Source: JADKAV01 sp963733395 (lineage in GTDB: Bacteria; Actinomycetota; Actinomycetes; S36-B12; UBA10799). Taken from it: DNA of 64,000 bases. The stretch lies in NCBI GenBank assembly GCA_963733395.1, contig CAVTCZ010000022.1:1-64000 (forward strand). Reading direction: 5' to 3'. The notes beneath the pieces were generated by a model. That model had not been told where the DNA came from and made no database searches. It saw only the letters and a program-made list of their open reading frames with translations. Position numbers and translations under genes: made by a program. Within the stretch, counting starts at the first letter, position 1, and every line of letters starts with the position of its first letter. Below, piece by piece: positions 34,788 to 43,473 of the stretch.

Positions 34788-35881
34788 CAGACCTCCGTGG
34801 CGGCCAACTGGCCGCAGGCGCCGTCGATCTCCCGGCCGCGGGTGTCCCGGACGGTCACAGCGATCCCCTTGGCCTCCAGTCGCGCGACGAACGACTCCTC
34901 CTGCTCTCGCGTCGATGCCGTCCAGATACTGCCCGGCGTGGGGTTCAGCGGGATCACGTTGACGTGCGCGAGCCGCCCCCGCAACAGGTCCCCCAGCAGG
35001 TCCGCACGCCAGTCCTGATCGTTGATGTCCTTGATGAGTGCGTACTCGATGCTGACCCGGCGCCGGGTGCGGTCGGCGTACTCCCACACCGCATCGAGGA
35101 CCTCGGCGACGTCCCAGCGGGTGTTGATCGGGACGAGCGTGTTGCGCAAACCGTCGTCCGGGGCGTGCAGCGACAGCGCCAGAGTGACCGGCAGCCCCTC
35201 GGTCGCCAGCTTGCGGATCTGCGGCACGAGCCCGACCGTCGACACGGTGATCCCGCGCGCGCTCAGGCCGAACCCCTCCGGCGGCTCCGCGACCATCCGA
35301 CGCACGGCCGCCACCACGGCCGAGTAGTTCGCCAGCGGCTCCCCCATGCCCATGAACACGACATTGGACAGGCGGCCGGACTCGCCCAGCACGCCGGTCT
35401 CGGCATCCCGCGCGGCGACCCGGACCTGCTCCAGGATCTCCGCGATGCTCAGGTTGCGCTGCAACCCGCCCTGCCCGGTGGCGCAGAAGGGGCAGGCCAT
35501 CCCACACCCGGCCTGCGACGACAGGCACAGCGTGATCCGCTTCGGATAGCGCATGAGAACCGACTCGACCAGCGCCCCGTCGTGCAGCCGCCACAGTGTC
35601 TTGCGGGTCGCGTCGTCGTCACAGGTCTGGATCTTGGCCGGGGTCAACAGGACGGGGAGCAAGGGCGCCAACCGCTCCCGGTCTGCGGCCCCGAGGTCCG
35701 TGCACTGGTCCACGGAGTCGACGTGGCGCACGAGAACCTGGCGGCTGAGTTGGGTGGCGCGGAAAGGGGCACTGCCCAACTCCACGACCGCCTGCTTGCG
35801 GGCGGCGAGGTCCAGATCGAGCAGGTGCCTCGGCGGCTTGCCACGCCGGGGTGCCTGCATCACCAACGGCAGCGACGTCAT
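34787..35881 (-). CDS. rlmN: 23S rRNA (adenine2503-C2)/tRNA methyltransferase RlmN
   Basis: 364 aa radical-SAM enzyme. The cluster motif is GCGMACPFCATGQGG (CxxxCxxC), followed by VVFMGMGEPLANY, GITVSTVGLVPQIRKLA, ALSLHAPDD, and the C-terminal GREIDGACGQL with the second catalytic Cys. It methylates A2503 of 23S rRNA and A37 in some tRNAs. It overlaps cdsA by 4 bp and dxr by one base. Confidence 0.96.
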   Translation of the reverse strand: MTSLPLVMQAPRRGKPPRHLLDLDLAARKQAVVELGSAPFRATQLSRQVLVRHVDSVDQCTDLGAADRERLAPLLPVLLTPAKIQTCDDDATRKTLWRLHDGALVESVLMRYPKRITLCLSSQAGCGMACPFCATGQGGLQRNLSIAEILEQVRVAARDAETGVLGESGRLSNVVFMGMGEPLANYSAVVAAVRRMVAEPPEGFGLSARGITVSTVGLVPQIRKLATEGLPVTLALSLHAPDDGLRNTLVPINTRWDVAEVLDAVWEYADRTRRRVSIEYALIKDINDQDWRADLLGDLLRGRLAHVNVIPLNPTPGSIWTASTREQEESFVARLEAKGIAVTVRDTRGREIDGACGQLAATEV

Positions 35882-36720
35882 CCGATGAACCACCCGAGCA
35901 GCGCCCAGGCGACGAAGGCATTGGGGATCAGCGAGTCGAGCCGGTCCATCAGCCCCCCGTGTCCGGGAAGGATGTTGGACATGTCCTTGACGTCGAGGTC
36001 GCGTTTGATCGCCGACTCGATGAAGTCGCCGGCGGTCGCGGTGCTGACCATGACCGCCCCGAAGACGGCCGCCTTCCACCACGGTGCGTCGAAGGCCACC
36101 GCGAACAGCGGAATCGCCACGGCGACCGCCAGGATGACCGATCCGCTGAAGCCCTCCCACGACTTCTTCGGGCTGATCTGGGGCGCGATGGGGTGCTTGC
36201 CGAACAGCACTCCCGCGAAGTATCCGCCGACGTCGTTGCAGACCGTGATCGCGATGAAAGCGACGATCCGGGCTATGCCGTCGGTCTCCCGCAGCATCAA
36301 CATGACGAAGCCGACCATGAACGGCAGGTAGAACCCGACGAACAGCGAGCCGGTGGCGTCCTTCACGAACCCGTCGGTCCCGCGCCGGATACGCCACATC
36401 AGGGCGACCACCACGAACGTGCCGAAGACGGCCATGTGCGCTTCCACGCCGAAGAGGTACGCCAGGGTGGGACTCACCAGCACCACCACGTACAGCGGAC
36501 TGCGCGCGATCCGGATGTCGTTGTGCAGGAATGCGTTGTACATCTCCCACACGGCGACAAGGATGGCCGCGGTGACGAGCACCGCGAACAGGTACTTGTA
36601 GAAGACCAGCGACACGATGATGAGCGCCCCGAGGCCCACTCCGACAGCGACGGCAACCGGGAGGTTGCGCCCGGCGCGGCTGGGGGGAGGCTCGACGGGG
36701 GCCGTTTCGGCGCTGCTCAT
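35878..36720 (-). CDS. cdsA: Phosphatidate cytidylyltransferase
   Basis: 280 aa integral membrane protein with about eight helices (for example VGVGLGALIIVSLVFYKYLF and MVGFVMLMLRETDGIARIVA). The CDP-diglyceride synthase signature is in SAIKRDLDVKDMSNILPGHG followed by GLMDRLDSLIPNAF, with the metal-binding Asp residues. It makes CDP-diacylglycerol for phospholipid synthesis. It touches frr end to end, the usual pyrH-frr-cdsA order, though here pyrH lies 8.5 kb away. Confidence 0.95.
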   Translation of the reverse strand: MSSAETAPVEPPPSRAGRNLPVAVAVGVGLGALIIVSLVFYKYLFAVLVTAAILVAVWEMYNAFLHNDIRIARSPLYVVVLVSPTLAYLFGVEAHMAVFGTFVVVALMWRIRRGTDGFVKDATGSLFVGFYLPFMVGFVMLMLRETDGIARIVAFIAITVCNDVGGYFAGVLFGKHPIAPQISPKKSWEGFSGSVILAVAVAIPLFAVAFDAPWWKAAVFGAVMVSTATAGDFIESAIKRDLDVKDMSNILPGHGGLMDRLDSLIPNAFVAWALLGWFIG

Positions 36721-37277
36721 CAGACCTCGAGCAGTTCTTCCTCTTTGTTCTTCAGGATCTCGTCGACGTGGGCCACCTGCTCATGGGTGATCTGCTCGAG
36801 GTGCGCGAGGCCGCGCTTCACGTCGTCCTCACCGACCTCGCCGTCCTTCTTCATCTTCTCCAGCGCCTCCTTGGCGGTGCGCCGGATGCTGCGGATGCTG
36901 ACCCGGGCGTCCTCGGCCTTGGCCTTGGCCACCTTGATGTACTCCCTGCGGCGCTCCTCGGTGAGCTGCGGCAGCACCACGCGCACCACATTGCCGTCGG
37001 TGGCCGGGTTCACCCCGAGATCCGAATCGCGGATCGCCTTCTCCACCGAATGGATGGAGTTCCGGTCGAACGGGGTGATCAGCATCATCCGTGCGTCTGC
37101 GGCGTGGAAGGACGCCAACTGGTTCAGCGGCGTCGGGGCACCGTAGTAGTCCACGGTGATCTTGGAGAACATGGCCGGGTTGACCCGACCGGTCCGCAGG
37201 GTCGCAAAGTCCTCCCGGGCCACCGCGATGGCCTTCTCCATCTTCTCTTCTGCTTCCAGCAGGATGTCGTCGATCAC
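36720..37277 (-). CDS. frr: Ribosome recycling factor
   Basis: 185 aa, standard length. Blocks: EAEEKMEKAIAVAREDFATL, RTGRVNPAMFSKITVDYYGA, PTPLNQLASF, RDSDLGVNPATDGNVVRVVL, PQLTEERRREYIKVAKAKAE, and the C-terminal ITHEQVAHVDEILKNKEEEL. It splits post-termination ribosomes with EF-G. It is usually preceded by pyrH; here pyrH-tsf-rpsB stand apart from frr-cdsA, with the CDF, sigma, thioesterase and feo genes inserted between. Confidence 0.97.
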   Translation of the reverse strand: MIDDILLEAEEKMEKAIAVAREDFATLRTGRVNPAMFSKITVDYYGAPTPLNQLASFHAADARMMLITPFDRNSIHSVEKAIRDSDLGVNPATDGNVVRVVLPQLTEERRREYIKVAKAKAEDARVSIRSIRRTAKEALEKMKKDGEVGEDDVKRGLAHLEQITHEQVAHVDEILKNKEEELLEV

Positions 37278-37406
37278 GCGTCCTCCTCAGGGCTACTGGC
37301 AGCCTATTGCCTGCGGCCCGGTTTCGATCGTTCGCCGTCCACCGCCCATTGTCCCCCGGACTGCGCGCTCCCGCCCACACGCATGCCCATGCGCCACACT
37401 TGGACC

Positions 37407-38318
37407 ATGGGCCACGACCACGGCGTCGTCACCGCGGGCGGCAAGCATCGCGGCCGGTTGGCGATCGCCCTGGCCATCGCAGCCGCCGTGTTCGTGCTGG
37501 AACTCGTCGGCGCCTGGGTCACCGGCTCGATCGCTCTGCTCGCCGATGCCGGCCACGTGTTCACGGACATGTTCGGCGTGGCCTTCGCCCTGCTGGCCGC
37601 AACCATGGCGCAACGCCCGCCGAGCTTCCGGCGGACGTTCGGCTGGCAGCGGCTCGAGGTGATCGCGGCGGCCCTCAACGCGCTGCTGCTGATCGGCGTC
37701 GGCTTGTACGTGGCGTATGAGGCTGTTCTGCGGCTGATCGATCCGAAGGCTGTGGACGCCGGGCTGATGCTGGTCGTGGCGGTGGTCGGCATGCTCGCCA
37801 ACTTCGTCTCGCTGCGGATCCTCACCGCGGGCAAGGACGAGTCGATCAACGTCCGGGGCGCCTACCTGGAGGTGCTCGGAGACCTGCTCGGCTCGGCCGC
37901 CGTGGTGGCTGCCGCGGCCCTCATCGTCGCATTCGACTGGGAGCGCGCCGACCCGGTCGCCAGCCTGGTTGTGGCCGGGCTGATCCTGCCCCGGTCGCTG
38001 CGGCTGCTGCGCGACGCCCTGCGGATCCTCATGGAGGCCGCCCCGGAGGATCTGGACGTGTCCGAGGTCCGCACCCACCTCACGCGGGTGCCGGGGGTGG
38101 TCGACGTCCACGACGTACACGTGTGGACCATCACCTCCGGGGTGACCGCCATGACAGCCCACGTCGCCGTCGACCGGGCGACGCTGGACGGGTGCGGCCC
38201 CGCATCGATGCTGCACCAGTTGCAGGACTGCGCCAAGGAGTGCTTCGAGATCGAGCACACCACGTTCCAGGTCGAGCCGACCGACCACTGGGAGCACGAA
38301 CCCGGCGCCCACGAGTAG
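37407..38318 (+). CDS. Cation diffusion facilitator (zinc-type efflux)
   Basis: 303 aa; ATG 37407 is chosen because MGHDHG opens the His-rich N-terminus typical of ZitB/CzcD-type exporters (an upstream in-frame ATG is possible). Six membrane helices; metal-site helices read ALLADAGHVFTDMFGVAFAL (H/D pair in TM2) and AYLEVLGDLLGSAAVVAAAA (the D pair in TM5). The cytoplasmic domain has GVVDVHDVHVWTITSGVTAM. It exports Zn2+ or a similar divalent ion by proton antiport. No regulator gene is adjacent. Confidence 0.9.
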   Translation: MGHDHGVVTAGGKHRGRLAIALAIAAAVFVLELVGAWVTGSIALLADAGHVFTDMFGVAFALLAATMAQRPPSFRRTFGWQRLEVIAAALNALLLIGVGLYVAYEAVLRLIDPKAVDAGLMLVVAVVGMLANFVSLRILTAGKDESINVRGAYLEVLGDLLGSAAVVAAAALIVAFDWERADPVASLVVAGLILPRSLRLLRDALRILMEAAPEDLDVSEVRTHLTRVPGVVDVHDVHVWTITSGVTAMTAHVAVDRATLDGCGPASMLHQLQDCAKECFEIEHTTFQVEPTDHWEHEPGAHE

Positions 38319-38330
38319 GACGGCCCTGGT

Positions 38331-38383
38331 CGCGTCAGCTGGTTGCCCCGACACGCCGAGGCGGAAGCGTCAACAACGTGGCG
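38331..38383. repeat. Family C palindromic repeat, copy 2 (diverged)
   Basis: Contains the family core GGTTGCCCCGACACGCCGAG (38341-38360) with the outer modules GTCAGCTGGTTGCCCC and AGCGTCAACAACGTGGC. It begins 12 bp after the CDF stop and shows more arm mismatches than the other copies. The remaining gap to 38569 shows no gene. Confidence 0.75.
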
Positions 38384-38569
38384 TTCCCGACCCACGCGGG
38401 GAGTCGCCGGGGCCGGTCCGGCTGGACGGAACCGAGCGGACGGCTGGCCCCCCGACCAGCGATTGCGTGCCGAAATCCGAGGTGCCGGCAGCATCGCAGA
38501 ACCGGCGTCCCAGCCCCGCCCGCACCCATCAGCCTGTAACGCTGGGCCTGCAGCCGGGAATATGTAGGT

Positions 38570-39058
38570 GTGACCGACCGTCAGTGGCTTACCGATCTCT
38601 ACACGCAGCACAGCGACGCCGTGTATCGCTATGCACTGCGCCGGGTCGCCACTCGCGAGGATGCCGAGGATGTGCTGGTGGAGGTGTTCGCGGTCGCGTG
38701 GCGCCGCCGCTCCTCGGTGCCGGAGCCGGCCCTGCCCTGGCTCTACCGCACCGCCGGAAATGTCATCGCCCATGTGCTCCGCAGCGATCAGCGCCGGGGA
38801 CGGTTGACCGCCCGCCTGGCAGCGGTGACCCCCTTGCATCAGGAAGACCCGGAACCCGCCGGAGACATCGGGGCGGCGCTGAGCCAACTGTCGCCCGCAG
38901 ATGCCGAGGTCCTGCGGTTGTGGGCGTGGGAACAACTCGAACCGCACGAAATGGCGGTCGTCCTGGGCATCTCCGCGGGGACGGCCCGGACCCGCCTGTC
39001 ACGAGCCAAGTCCCGATTGCGGGACACGTACTCAGCCGCCGAGGAGGTGGGATCGTGA
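38570..39058 (+). CDS. ECF-type RNA polymerase sigma factor
   Basis: 162 aa from GTG 38570. Region 2 (LYTQHSDAVYRYALRRVATR, EDAEDVLVEVFAVAWRRRSS; LPWLYRTAGNVIAHVLRSDQ) and region 4 (LSQLSPADAEVLRLWAWEQL, EPHEMAVVLGISAGTARTRL) are complete with no extra domain. The next gene, a DUF4349 membrane protein, overlaps by 3 bp (GTGA), so it is a candidate regulator of this sigma factor. The regulon is not visible. Confidence 0.92.
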   Translation: MTDRQWLTDLYTQHSDAVYRYALRRVATREDAEDVLVEVFAVAWRRRSSVPEPALPWLYRTAGNVIAHVLRSDQRRGRLTARLAAVTPLHQEDPEPAGDIGAALSQLSPADAEVLRLWAWEQLEPHEMAVVLGISAGTARTRLSRAKSRLRDTYSAAEEVGS

Positions 39059-40047
39059 TCACCGATGAGAGCCTGCGCGACCAGTTGGCCGGAGTCGACC
39101 CGGCAGCCGGCGAGGTTGCCCCCGACGTCCTGAACCGGGTGGCCACGGACGACACCCCGGCACAACGGCCGCGGTGGCGGCGACCCTCGGTGCTGTTGGC
39201 GGCTGCGGCGGTGGCCGCGGTGGGCCTGATCGGCCTGTCCGTGCTGCCCAAGATCGGCTTCGAAGGGACGACGACCGGGTCGGCACCGGCGCAAAGCGGC
39301 GACATGTCCGTGGCCGAGCAAGCCCCGGCCGGACCCGCGGCGAAGACTGACTCCCAGTCCAGCGAGGTCACCGGCCCCACCATGGTCCGCACCGCCTCAC
39401 TACTGGTCGGCACCGACGATCCCGCCGGCGCAGCCAACAGTTTCGTCCAGACGGTCACCGCGCTCGGAGGGCAGGTGACCTCGCAGACAGTGGTGACGCA
39501 GGGCGCTGGCGGCGCCGACATGCCGATGACGACCACCTCCGAGACGACCACGTCCAACCCGTTGCCGTGGTACCCGCCGGGCCCGGGGATCTGGCTCACG
39601 GTGCAGGTCCCCGCCGACCAGTACCAGCAGGCCATGGCGGCAGCACGTGCGACCGGGGAGGTCGTGCGGATGGAGCAGTCCGCATACGACGCAGGTGCAC
39701 AGATCGCCGACACCGCCGCCCGGATCCAGGCCCTGGAGAGCTCGCTGGGGCGGCTGCGGGCACTGATGGGCGACGCCCAGGACGTGGGCGAGGTCATCAC
39801 TTTGGAGGACGCGATCGCCAGCCGTCAGGCCGAACTCGACGGTCTGCGGGCACAGCAGCGGGAATTGCGGGCCAAGACCACGATGTCCGAGATCAGCCTG
39901 ACCCTGATGGACCCGGCTGACGCGAAAGCCTCGGTGGACCCGTCCCAGCCAAGCGGTTGGGACGTCGCCGGCCGGTGGGCGATCGCGCTCCTGGTCGTGC
40001 TGGCGCTGGCGGTCCTGCTGTACCGCGTGGTCCGACGGCGCCGGTGA
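39055..40047 (+). CDS. DUF4349 membrane protein, likely partner of the ECF sigma factor
   Basis: 330 aa from GTG 39055. The N-terminal ~40 residues are soluble, followed by a membrane helix at about 43-64 (PSVLLAAAAVAAVGLIGLSV), a long extracytoplasmic DUF4349 domain (SLLVGTDDPAGAANSFVQTV; LTVQVPADQYQQAMAAARAT; a coiled coil around DTAARIQALESSLGRLRALM) and a second C-terminal helix (AIALLVVLALAVLLYRVVRR). The soluble N-terminus plus overlap with the sigma gene suggests an anti-sigma role. No zinc HxxxCxxC motif is seen, so that role is an inference. Confidence 0.8.
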   Translation: MITDESLRDQLAGVDPAAGEVAPDVLNRVATDDTPAQRPRWRRPSVLLAAAAVAAVGLIGLSVLPKIGFEGTTTGSAPAQSGDMSVAEQAPAGPAAKTDSQSSEVTGPTMVRTASLLVGTDDPAGAANSFVQTVTALGGQVTSQTVVTQGAGGADMPMTTTSETTTSNPLPWYPPGPGIWLTVQVPADQYQQAMAAARATGEVVRMEQSAYDAGAQIADTAARIQALESSLGRLRALMGDAQDVGEVITLEDAIASRQAELDGLRAQQRELRAKTTMSEISLTLMDPADAKASVDPSQPSGWDVAGRWAIALLVVLALAVLLYRVVRRRR

Positions 40048-40087
40048 TCGTGCACCGGGAACGCACCGTGCACCATACTTGCCAGAC

Positions 40088-40993
40088 GTGACCGTCCTGG
40101 ACCTCGGCGACTCGCCTCCGGCCGACAGTGGCTTCCTGGAACGACTGACACTCAACCGCATCGACCACGACATCTTCATCGGCTGGTGCCATGCGGGCTC
40201 ACCCCTGCGGGCCTTCGGTGGCCAAGTGGCGGCGCAGGCCCTGGTCGCCGCCGGCACCACCGTGGAGCAGCCCGGCCGGGTGGTGCACTCCCTGCACGCC
40301 TACTTCCTGCGCGCGGGCTCCACCACCGACCACATCGTCTACATGGTCGACCGCCCACGCGACGGCCGGTCCTTCTCCACCCGCCGCGTGCGGGCGGTCC
40401 AGTACGGCAAGACGATCTTCACGATGTCCGCGTCGTATGCGCAAGCGCTGTCCGGACCGGGGCACCGCAACAGCGCACTGCCCGACGAGCACTGGATCGA
40501 CCGGATCCCGCATCCGGGCGACCTCGAGCGCGCCGACATCCTCAACCGGCTCGCCCAGGCGGGTGACCTGGCTGAGAACGGCCTGCCGCAGCGCGACTTC
40601 GTGGACATCCGATTCGTCGATCCGGACCTGGTCAGTTCGCTGACACAGGGGCGGTTCGACCGGATGGCATGGGTGCGGGCCGATCAGCGCCTGCCGGACC
40701 CTTCGCTGTACCACGTCTGCGCGATGACGTACTTCTCCGACCTCACGCTGGTGGGAACCGTCATGGGCCATCACGGCGGGTTCGACGCGAGGTCGGATCT
40801 CGAGATCGCCTCCCTGGATCACGCCATGTGGTTCCACGCCGAGTTCCGCGCCGACGACTGGCTGTTGTTCGTGACCACCAGCCCCGTCTCCGGCGAGGGC
40901 CACGGCTTCGCCACCGGGCAGTTCTACCGGCCCGACGGAACCCTGGTCTCGTCGGCTGCGCAGGAAGTCCTGATGCGGGAGCCGACGGCTTGA
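40088..40993 (+). CDS. tesB: Acyl-CoA thioesterase II (TesB family)
   Basis: 301 aa from GTG 40088. Double hotdog fold: IFIGWCHAGSPLRAFGGQVA, HSLHAYFLRAGSTTDHIVYM, FSTRRVRAVQYGKTIFTMSA in the first half and LDHAMWFHAEFRADDWLLFV, GEGHGFATGQFYRPDGTLVS in the second, with the conserved SLDHAMWFH Asp/His and late Gln. It hydrolyses acyl-CoA to free acid and CoA. It stands alone between the DUF4349 and DUF2804 genes. Confidence 0.93.
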   Translation: MTVLDLGDSPPADSGFLERLTLNRIDHDIFIGWCHAGSPLRAFGGQVAAQALVAAGTTVEQPGRVVHSLHAYFLRAGSTTDHIVYMVDRPRDGRSFSTRRVRAVQYGKTIFTMSASYAQALSGPGHRNSALPDEHWIDRIPHPGDLERADILNRLAQAGDLAENGLPQRDFVDIRFVDPDLVSSLTQGRFDRMAWVRADQRLPDPSLYHVCAMTYFSDLTLVGTVMGHHGGFDARSDLEIASLDHAMWFHAEFRADDWLLFVTTSPVSGEGHGFATGQFYRPDGTLVSSAAQEVLMREPTA

Positions 40994-41015
40994 CTGTGCG
41001 GATTAGGTTGGTGTC

Positions 41016-42096
41016 ATGGCACAGGCGTCGACCATCCGCTACTCCGCTCCCTTCACCGTCCTCGGCCCGAACGGTCCCCGCTTCGGCGACTATGTGGGCC
41101 TGACACCGACCCTCGGTCCGCCGCAGTTGCAGGGTCGCCCCGGCCAGCGGCAGGTCAACGAGTTCCTTCAGCACAAGCGGTGGATGTACACCTTCGCCGC
41201 GAACAAGGAGCTGCTGGTCATCGCCTGCATCGCCGACGCGGGAGCAACCGGCACAACCTGGTTGACCGTGGCCGACCGCCGCACCGGCAAGCTACTGGCC
41301 GACATCAGCCGTCCCGGCGGCACCAAGCCCCTGGTCTCGGTGAACGACCACCCGGGAGAGGGCCACCGCAGCCGGTACCGGATGCCCGGCTCCGACGTGC
41401 GCATGCACACCGAGGACGGGATCCTGCATGTGCGCGCCAAAGTGGGATCGCCCATCGGCCTGCCGGCGATCGGAAAGCCCGCGGTGGAACTCGACCTCGA
41501 ATTCGACATCACCGCACAGCCGGCGTTGACTGTGATCTCCGACCTCGACACCGACCCGCCGATGGTCTCCACGACCGGCAAGAACGCCGGGCTGCCGGTG
41601 TCCGGCCGCGTCGTGGTGCGGCAGTCCGGACTGCTGCACGCCTTCGACTTCACCGACGGGATCGGTGGATTCGACTACACCAACGGCCACCTGCCACGAC
41701 ACACCCACTGGCGCTGGGCCTACTTCACGGGCCGTCTGGGCAACGGCCGGACCGTCGGGCTGAACCTGTCCGCGGACTTCTCCGGTCTCGCCGGGCGGGC
41801 ACACGAGAACTCCGTCTGGTACGACGGACAACTGCACGCGATCGACCCGGACGCCACCATCGACTTCGACGAGGACAACCCGGACAAGCCGTGGCACGTC
41901 CAGACCTCGGACGGCAAGGTGGACCTGGTGTTCACGCCCATCGGGGTGCACCGGGAGTCGTTGAACCTGCGACTGGTCCGCAGCCGCTTCCTGCAGCCGG
42001 TCGGCGAGTTCAGCGGGATCGATCAAGCTCGGCCGACGGACCCTGGACATCGACCGACTACCCGGGGTGGTGGAGAACCAGGACGTGCTGTGGTGA
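41016..42096 (+). pseudogene. DUF2804 family protein, C-terminus frameshifted
   Basis: Reads intact from ATG 41016 for about 335 codons: HKRWMYTFAANKELLVIACI, PLVSVNDHPGEGHRSRYRMP, GGFDYTNGHLPRHTHWRWAY, RTVGLNLSADFSGLAGRAHE, the DUF2804 core, a beta-sandwich protein of unknown enzymatic role. Near 42018 (GGGATCGATCAAG) one extra base breaks the frame; skipping it gives the family-like end LGRRTLDIDRLPGVVENQDV and a stop at 42094-42096. Since no other loss is seen, this may be one consensus indel. The following DNA is clearly decayed. Confidence 0.7.
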
Positions 42097-42249
42097 GGTG
42101 CCGGCGACTCTCCGGGCTCCGTCTGCAATCCGCGGGCGGGGGCTACAGCGGAGCTCTGGCCGCCGGGTGAGGTTTGATGATCGGGCTGAGAACCCGCCGT
42201 TCTCGGGGCCGCGACCGGCGCCACCCGCAGCCCATGGCCCGGCGGCCGG

Positions 42250-42462
42250 TTGACCGCGCCATTCCAGACCGGCCAGGGACAGCATCACCCCGATCAAGGG
42301 CAGGGCGATCAGCAGGAGACCCTTGTAGGTCTCGATGTAGCCGTCCGGCAGCAGCAGTTTGGACAGCCCGACCGCCAGTGCGGCGATGAACAGGTGCAGG
42401 GGGAAGTGCCCGAGAAGCCACCACTGCTGCCGGGCAGGGTCAATCTGCTCGGGATTCCTCAA
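42250..42462 (-). pseudogene. Fragment of a membrane protein (LtrA-like end)
   Basis: From ATG 42462 about 70 residues read as membrane protein: RQQWWLLGHFPLHLFIAALA, then VGLSKLLLPDGYIETYKGLL and LIALPLIGVMLSLAGLEW. The HFPLHLFIAALAVGL segment resembles the last helices of LtrA-type proteins, but that is weak. Beyond about 42250 the frame is low-complexity and not protein-like. With no partner domains upstream, this is probably a relic of a deleted gene. Confidence 0.35.
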
Positions 42463-42944
42463 GTGAGAGCCGTGACCGGCAACCTCGGCCCAGCATCGGA
42501 CAAATCAGGTCCCTGCAGGTCGATCGATGTCGGAGCCGCTTCCTCCGCCCACGATCGGGCTGCGGGAGTGTCGCTTCGAGCGACGTCTTCCAGCCCGCCT
42601 CGACGCCCAGCATTTCGTCGATCACCCGGGCCGTGACTGCCGCAGCCTCTATCGGAACTGGCACAGCGCGGTGGGCCGGTCATGAGGGTTCGCGCCGAAA
42701 TGCGGGCTTTTCAGCCCGTGCCCAGGGTCGGTGGTCCTCGGCGGCGGGCCGGCTGCCCAGCTGTGGTCGCCGGGGCGGGGCTTGGTGGTCGCGAGCTGAG
42801 TAACTCCGCCGTGGATCGGGCTGATCGGCCGCAGCCAGGCCGAGTCGCCTGGCGACGCGTTGAGACCCGCGCGGGCCCAGCTCTCGGGACCAGCCGCGTG
42901 CCGGCGACCAGCTGGTAGCCCAGCGGCGCGACTCGGTCTGCACC
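42463..42944. other. Decayed intergenic stretch
   Basis: No credible gene on either strand: frames here are short, Arg/Pro/Gly-rich, and lack family motifs or ribosome-binding sites. It lies between the LtrA-like fragment and the family B repeat that follows, so the whole 42.1-43.0 kb interval looks like remnant DNA rather than a lost annotation. Confidence 0.5.
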
Positions 42945-43058
42945 GCGTTAGCGGCAGCGTCGGCCGTTAGCCGCAATGCCGCGGCGTCAGCCGGAAGCTC
43001 CGCGTCTGGAGCTAACGCTGTCCTCGGGCTAACGCTGTCCAAACGGCTAACGGTTGCG
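42945..43058. repeat. Family B palindromic repeat, copy 4
   Basis: Modules GCGTTAGCGGCAGCG, GCCGTTAGCCGCA and GCGTCAGCCGGAAG face AGCTAACGCTGTCC, GGGCTAACGCTGTCC and CGGCTAACGGTTG: three against three, as at 32.1 kb, with a CCGCGTCTGG-type core. The core differs from the 32 kb copies. Its right half overlaps the last ~15 codons of the feoC reading frame. Confidence 0.8.
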
Positions 43059-43473
43059 CACCGAATCGCATCGCCACCGGCCGCATCTCGGCCACAACCT
43101 CCGGAGCGGGAGCTATCGAGCAACGCGTCCGGTCTGATCCACAGCGCCGGTGCTCGGTGGGCAACTCGCGGATCCGTGCCTGGCGACGCGTCCCGAGGGG
43201 CCCGACCCGGTCAAACCCGTCGGGACAGCCCGACGAGCACCGGACCGGTGGCGCAGGTTCCGGACTCGGCACCGGCGCTGCGCAACCGCCGCACCCCGCC
43301 GGCGGGCAGCCGACGGTCAGCGGCTCCGCGGACAGCCGGCCCATCCGCTGCAGGTGCTCCAGCGAGTCGCGGATCATGTCCTGGGACAGTCCGGTCCGCC
43401 CGTGGATCTCGCCGACGGTCAGGGCCCCGTCGTCCACGGCGGCCAGAACGAGGCGCAGCGGTCCGGCGCTCAT
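43012..43473 (-). CDS. feoC: FeoC-like winged-helix protein
   Basis: 153 aa from ATG 43473, overlapping the feoB stop (ATGA). The first 55 residues form a winged helix (LRLVLAAVDDGALTVGEIHG; RTGLSQDMIRDSLEHLQRMG). A Cys cluster VGCPPAGCGGCAA follows, the FeoC-type motif thought to carry an Fe-S cluster; further Cys occur in RCSSGCPDGF. FeoC is normally shorter; the last ~70 residues are unlike the family and the stop at 43012 lies inside a family B repeat, so the native end may have been replaced. Confidence 0.75.
   Translation of the reverse strand: MSAGPLRLVLAAVDDGALTVGEIHGRTGLSQDMIRDSLEHLQRMGRLSAEPLTVGCPPAGCGGCAAPVPSPEPAPPVRCSSGCPDGFDRVGPLGTRRQARIRELPTEHRRCGSDRTRCSIAPAPEVVAEMRPVAMRFGAQPLAVWTALARGQR

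Noticed and set aside
32488..34962. Long plus-strand frame opposite rseP and dxr
   Set aside because: Shadow of two well-supported genes; low-complexity composition.
42058..42250. Continuation of the minus-strand frame beyond the LtrA-like fragment as a real gene
   Set aside because: Composition becomes low-complexity and overlaps the opposite DUF2804 end; no family motif.
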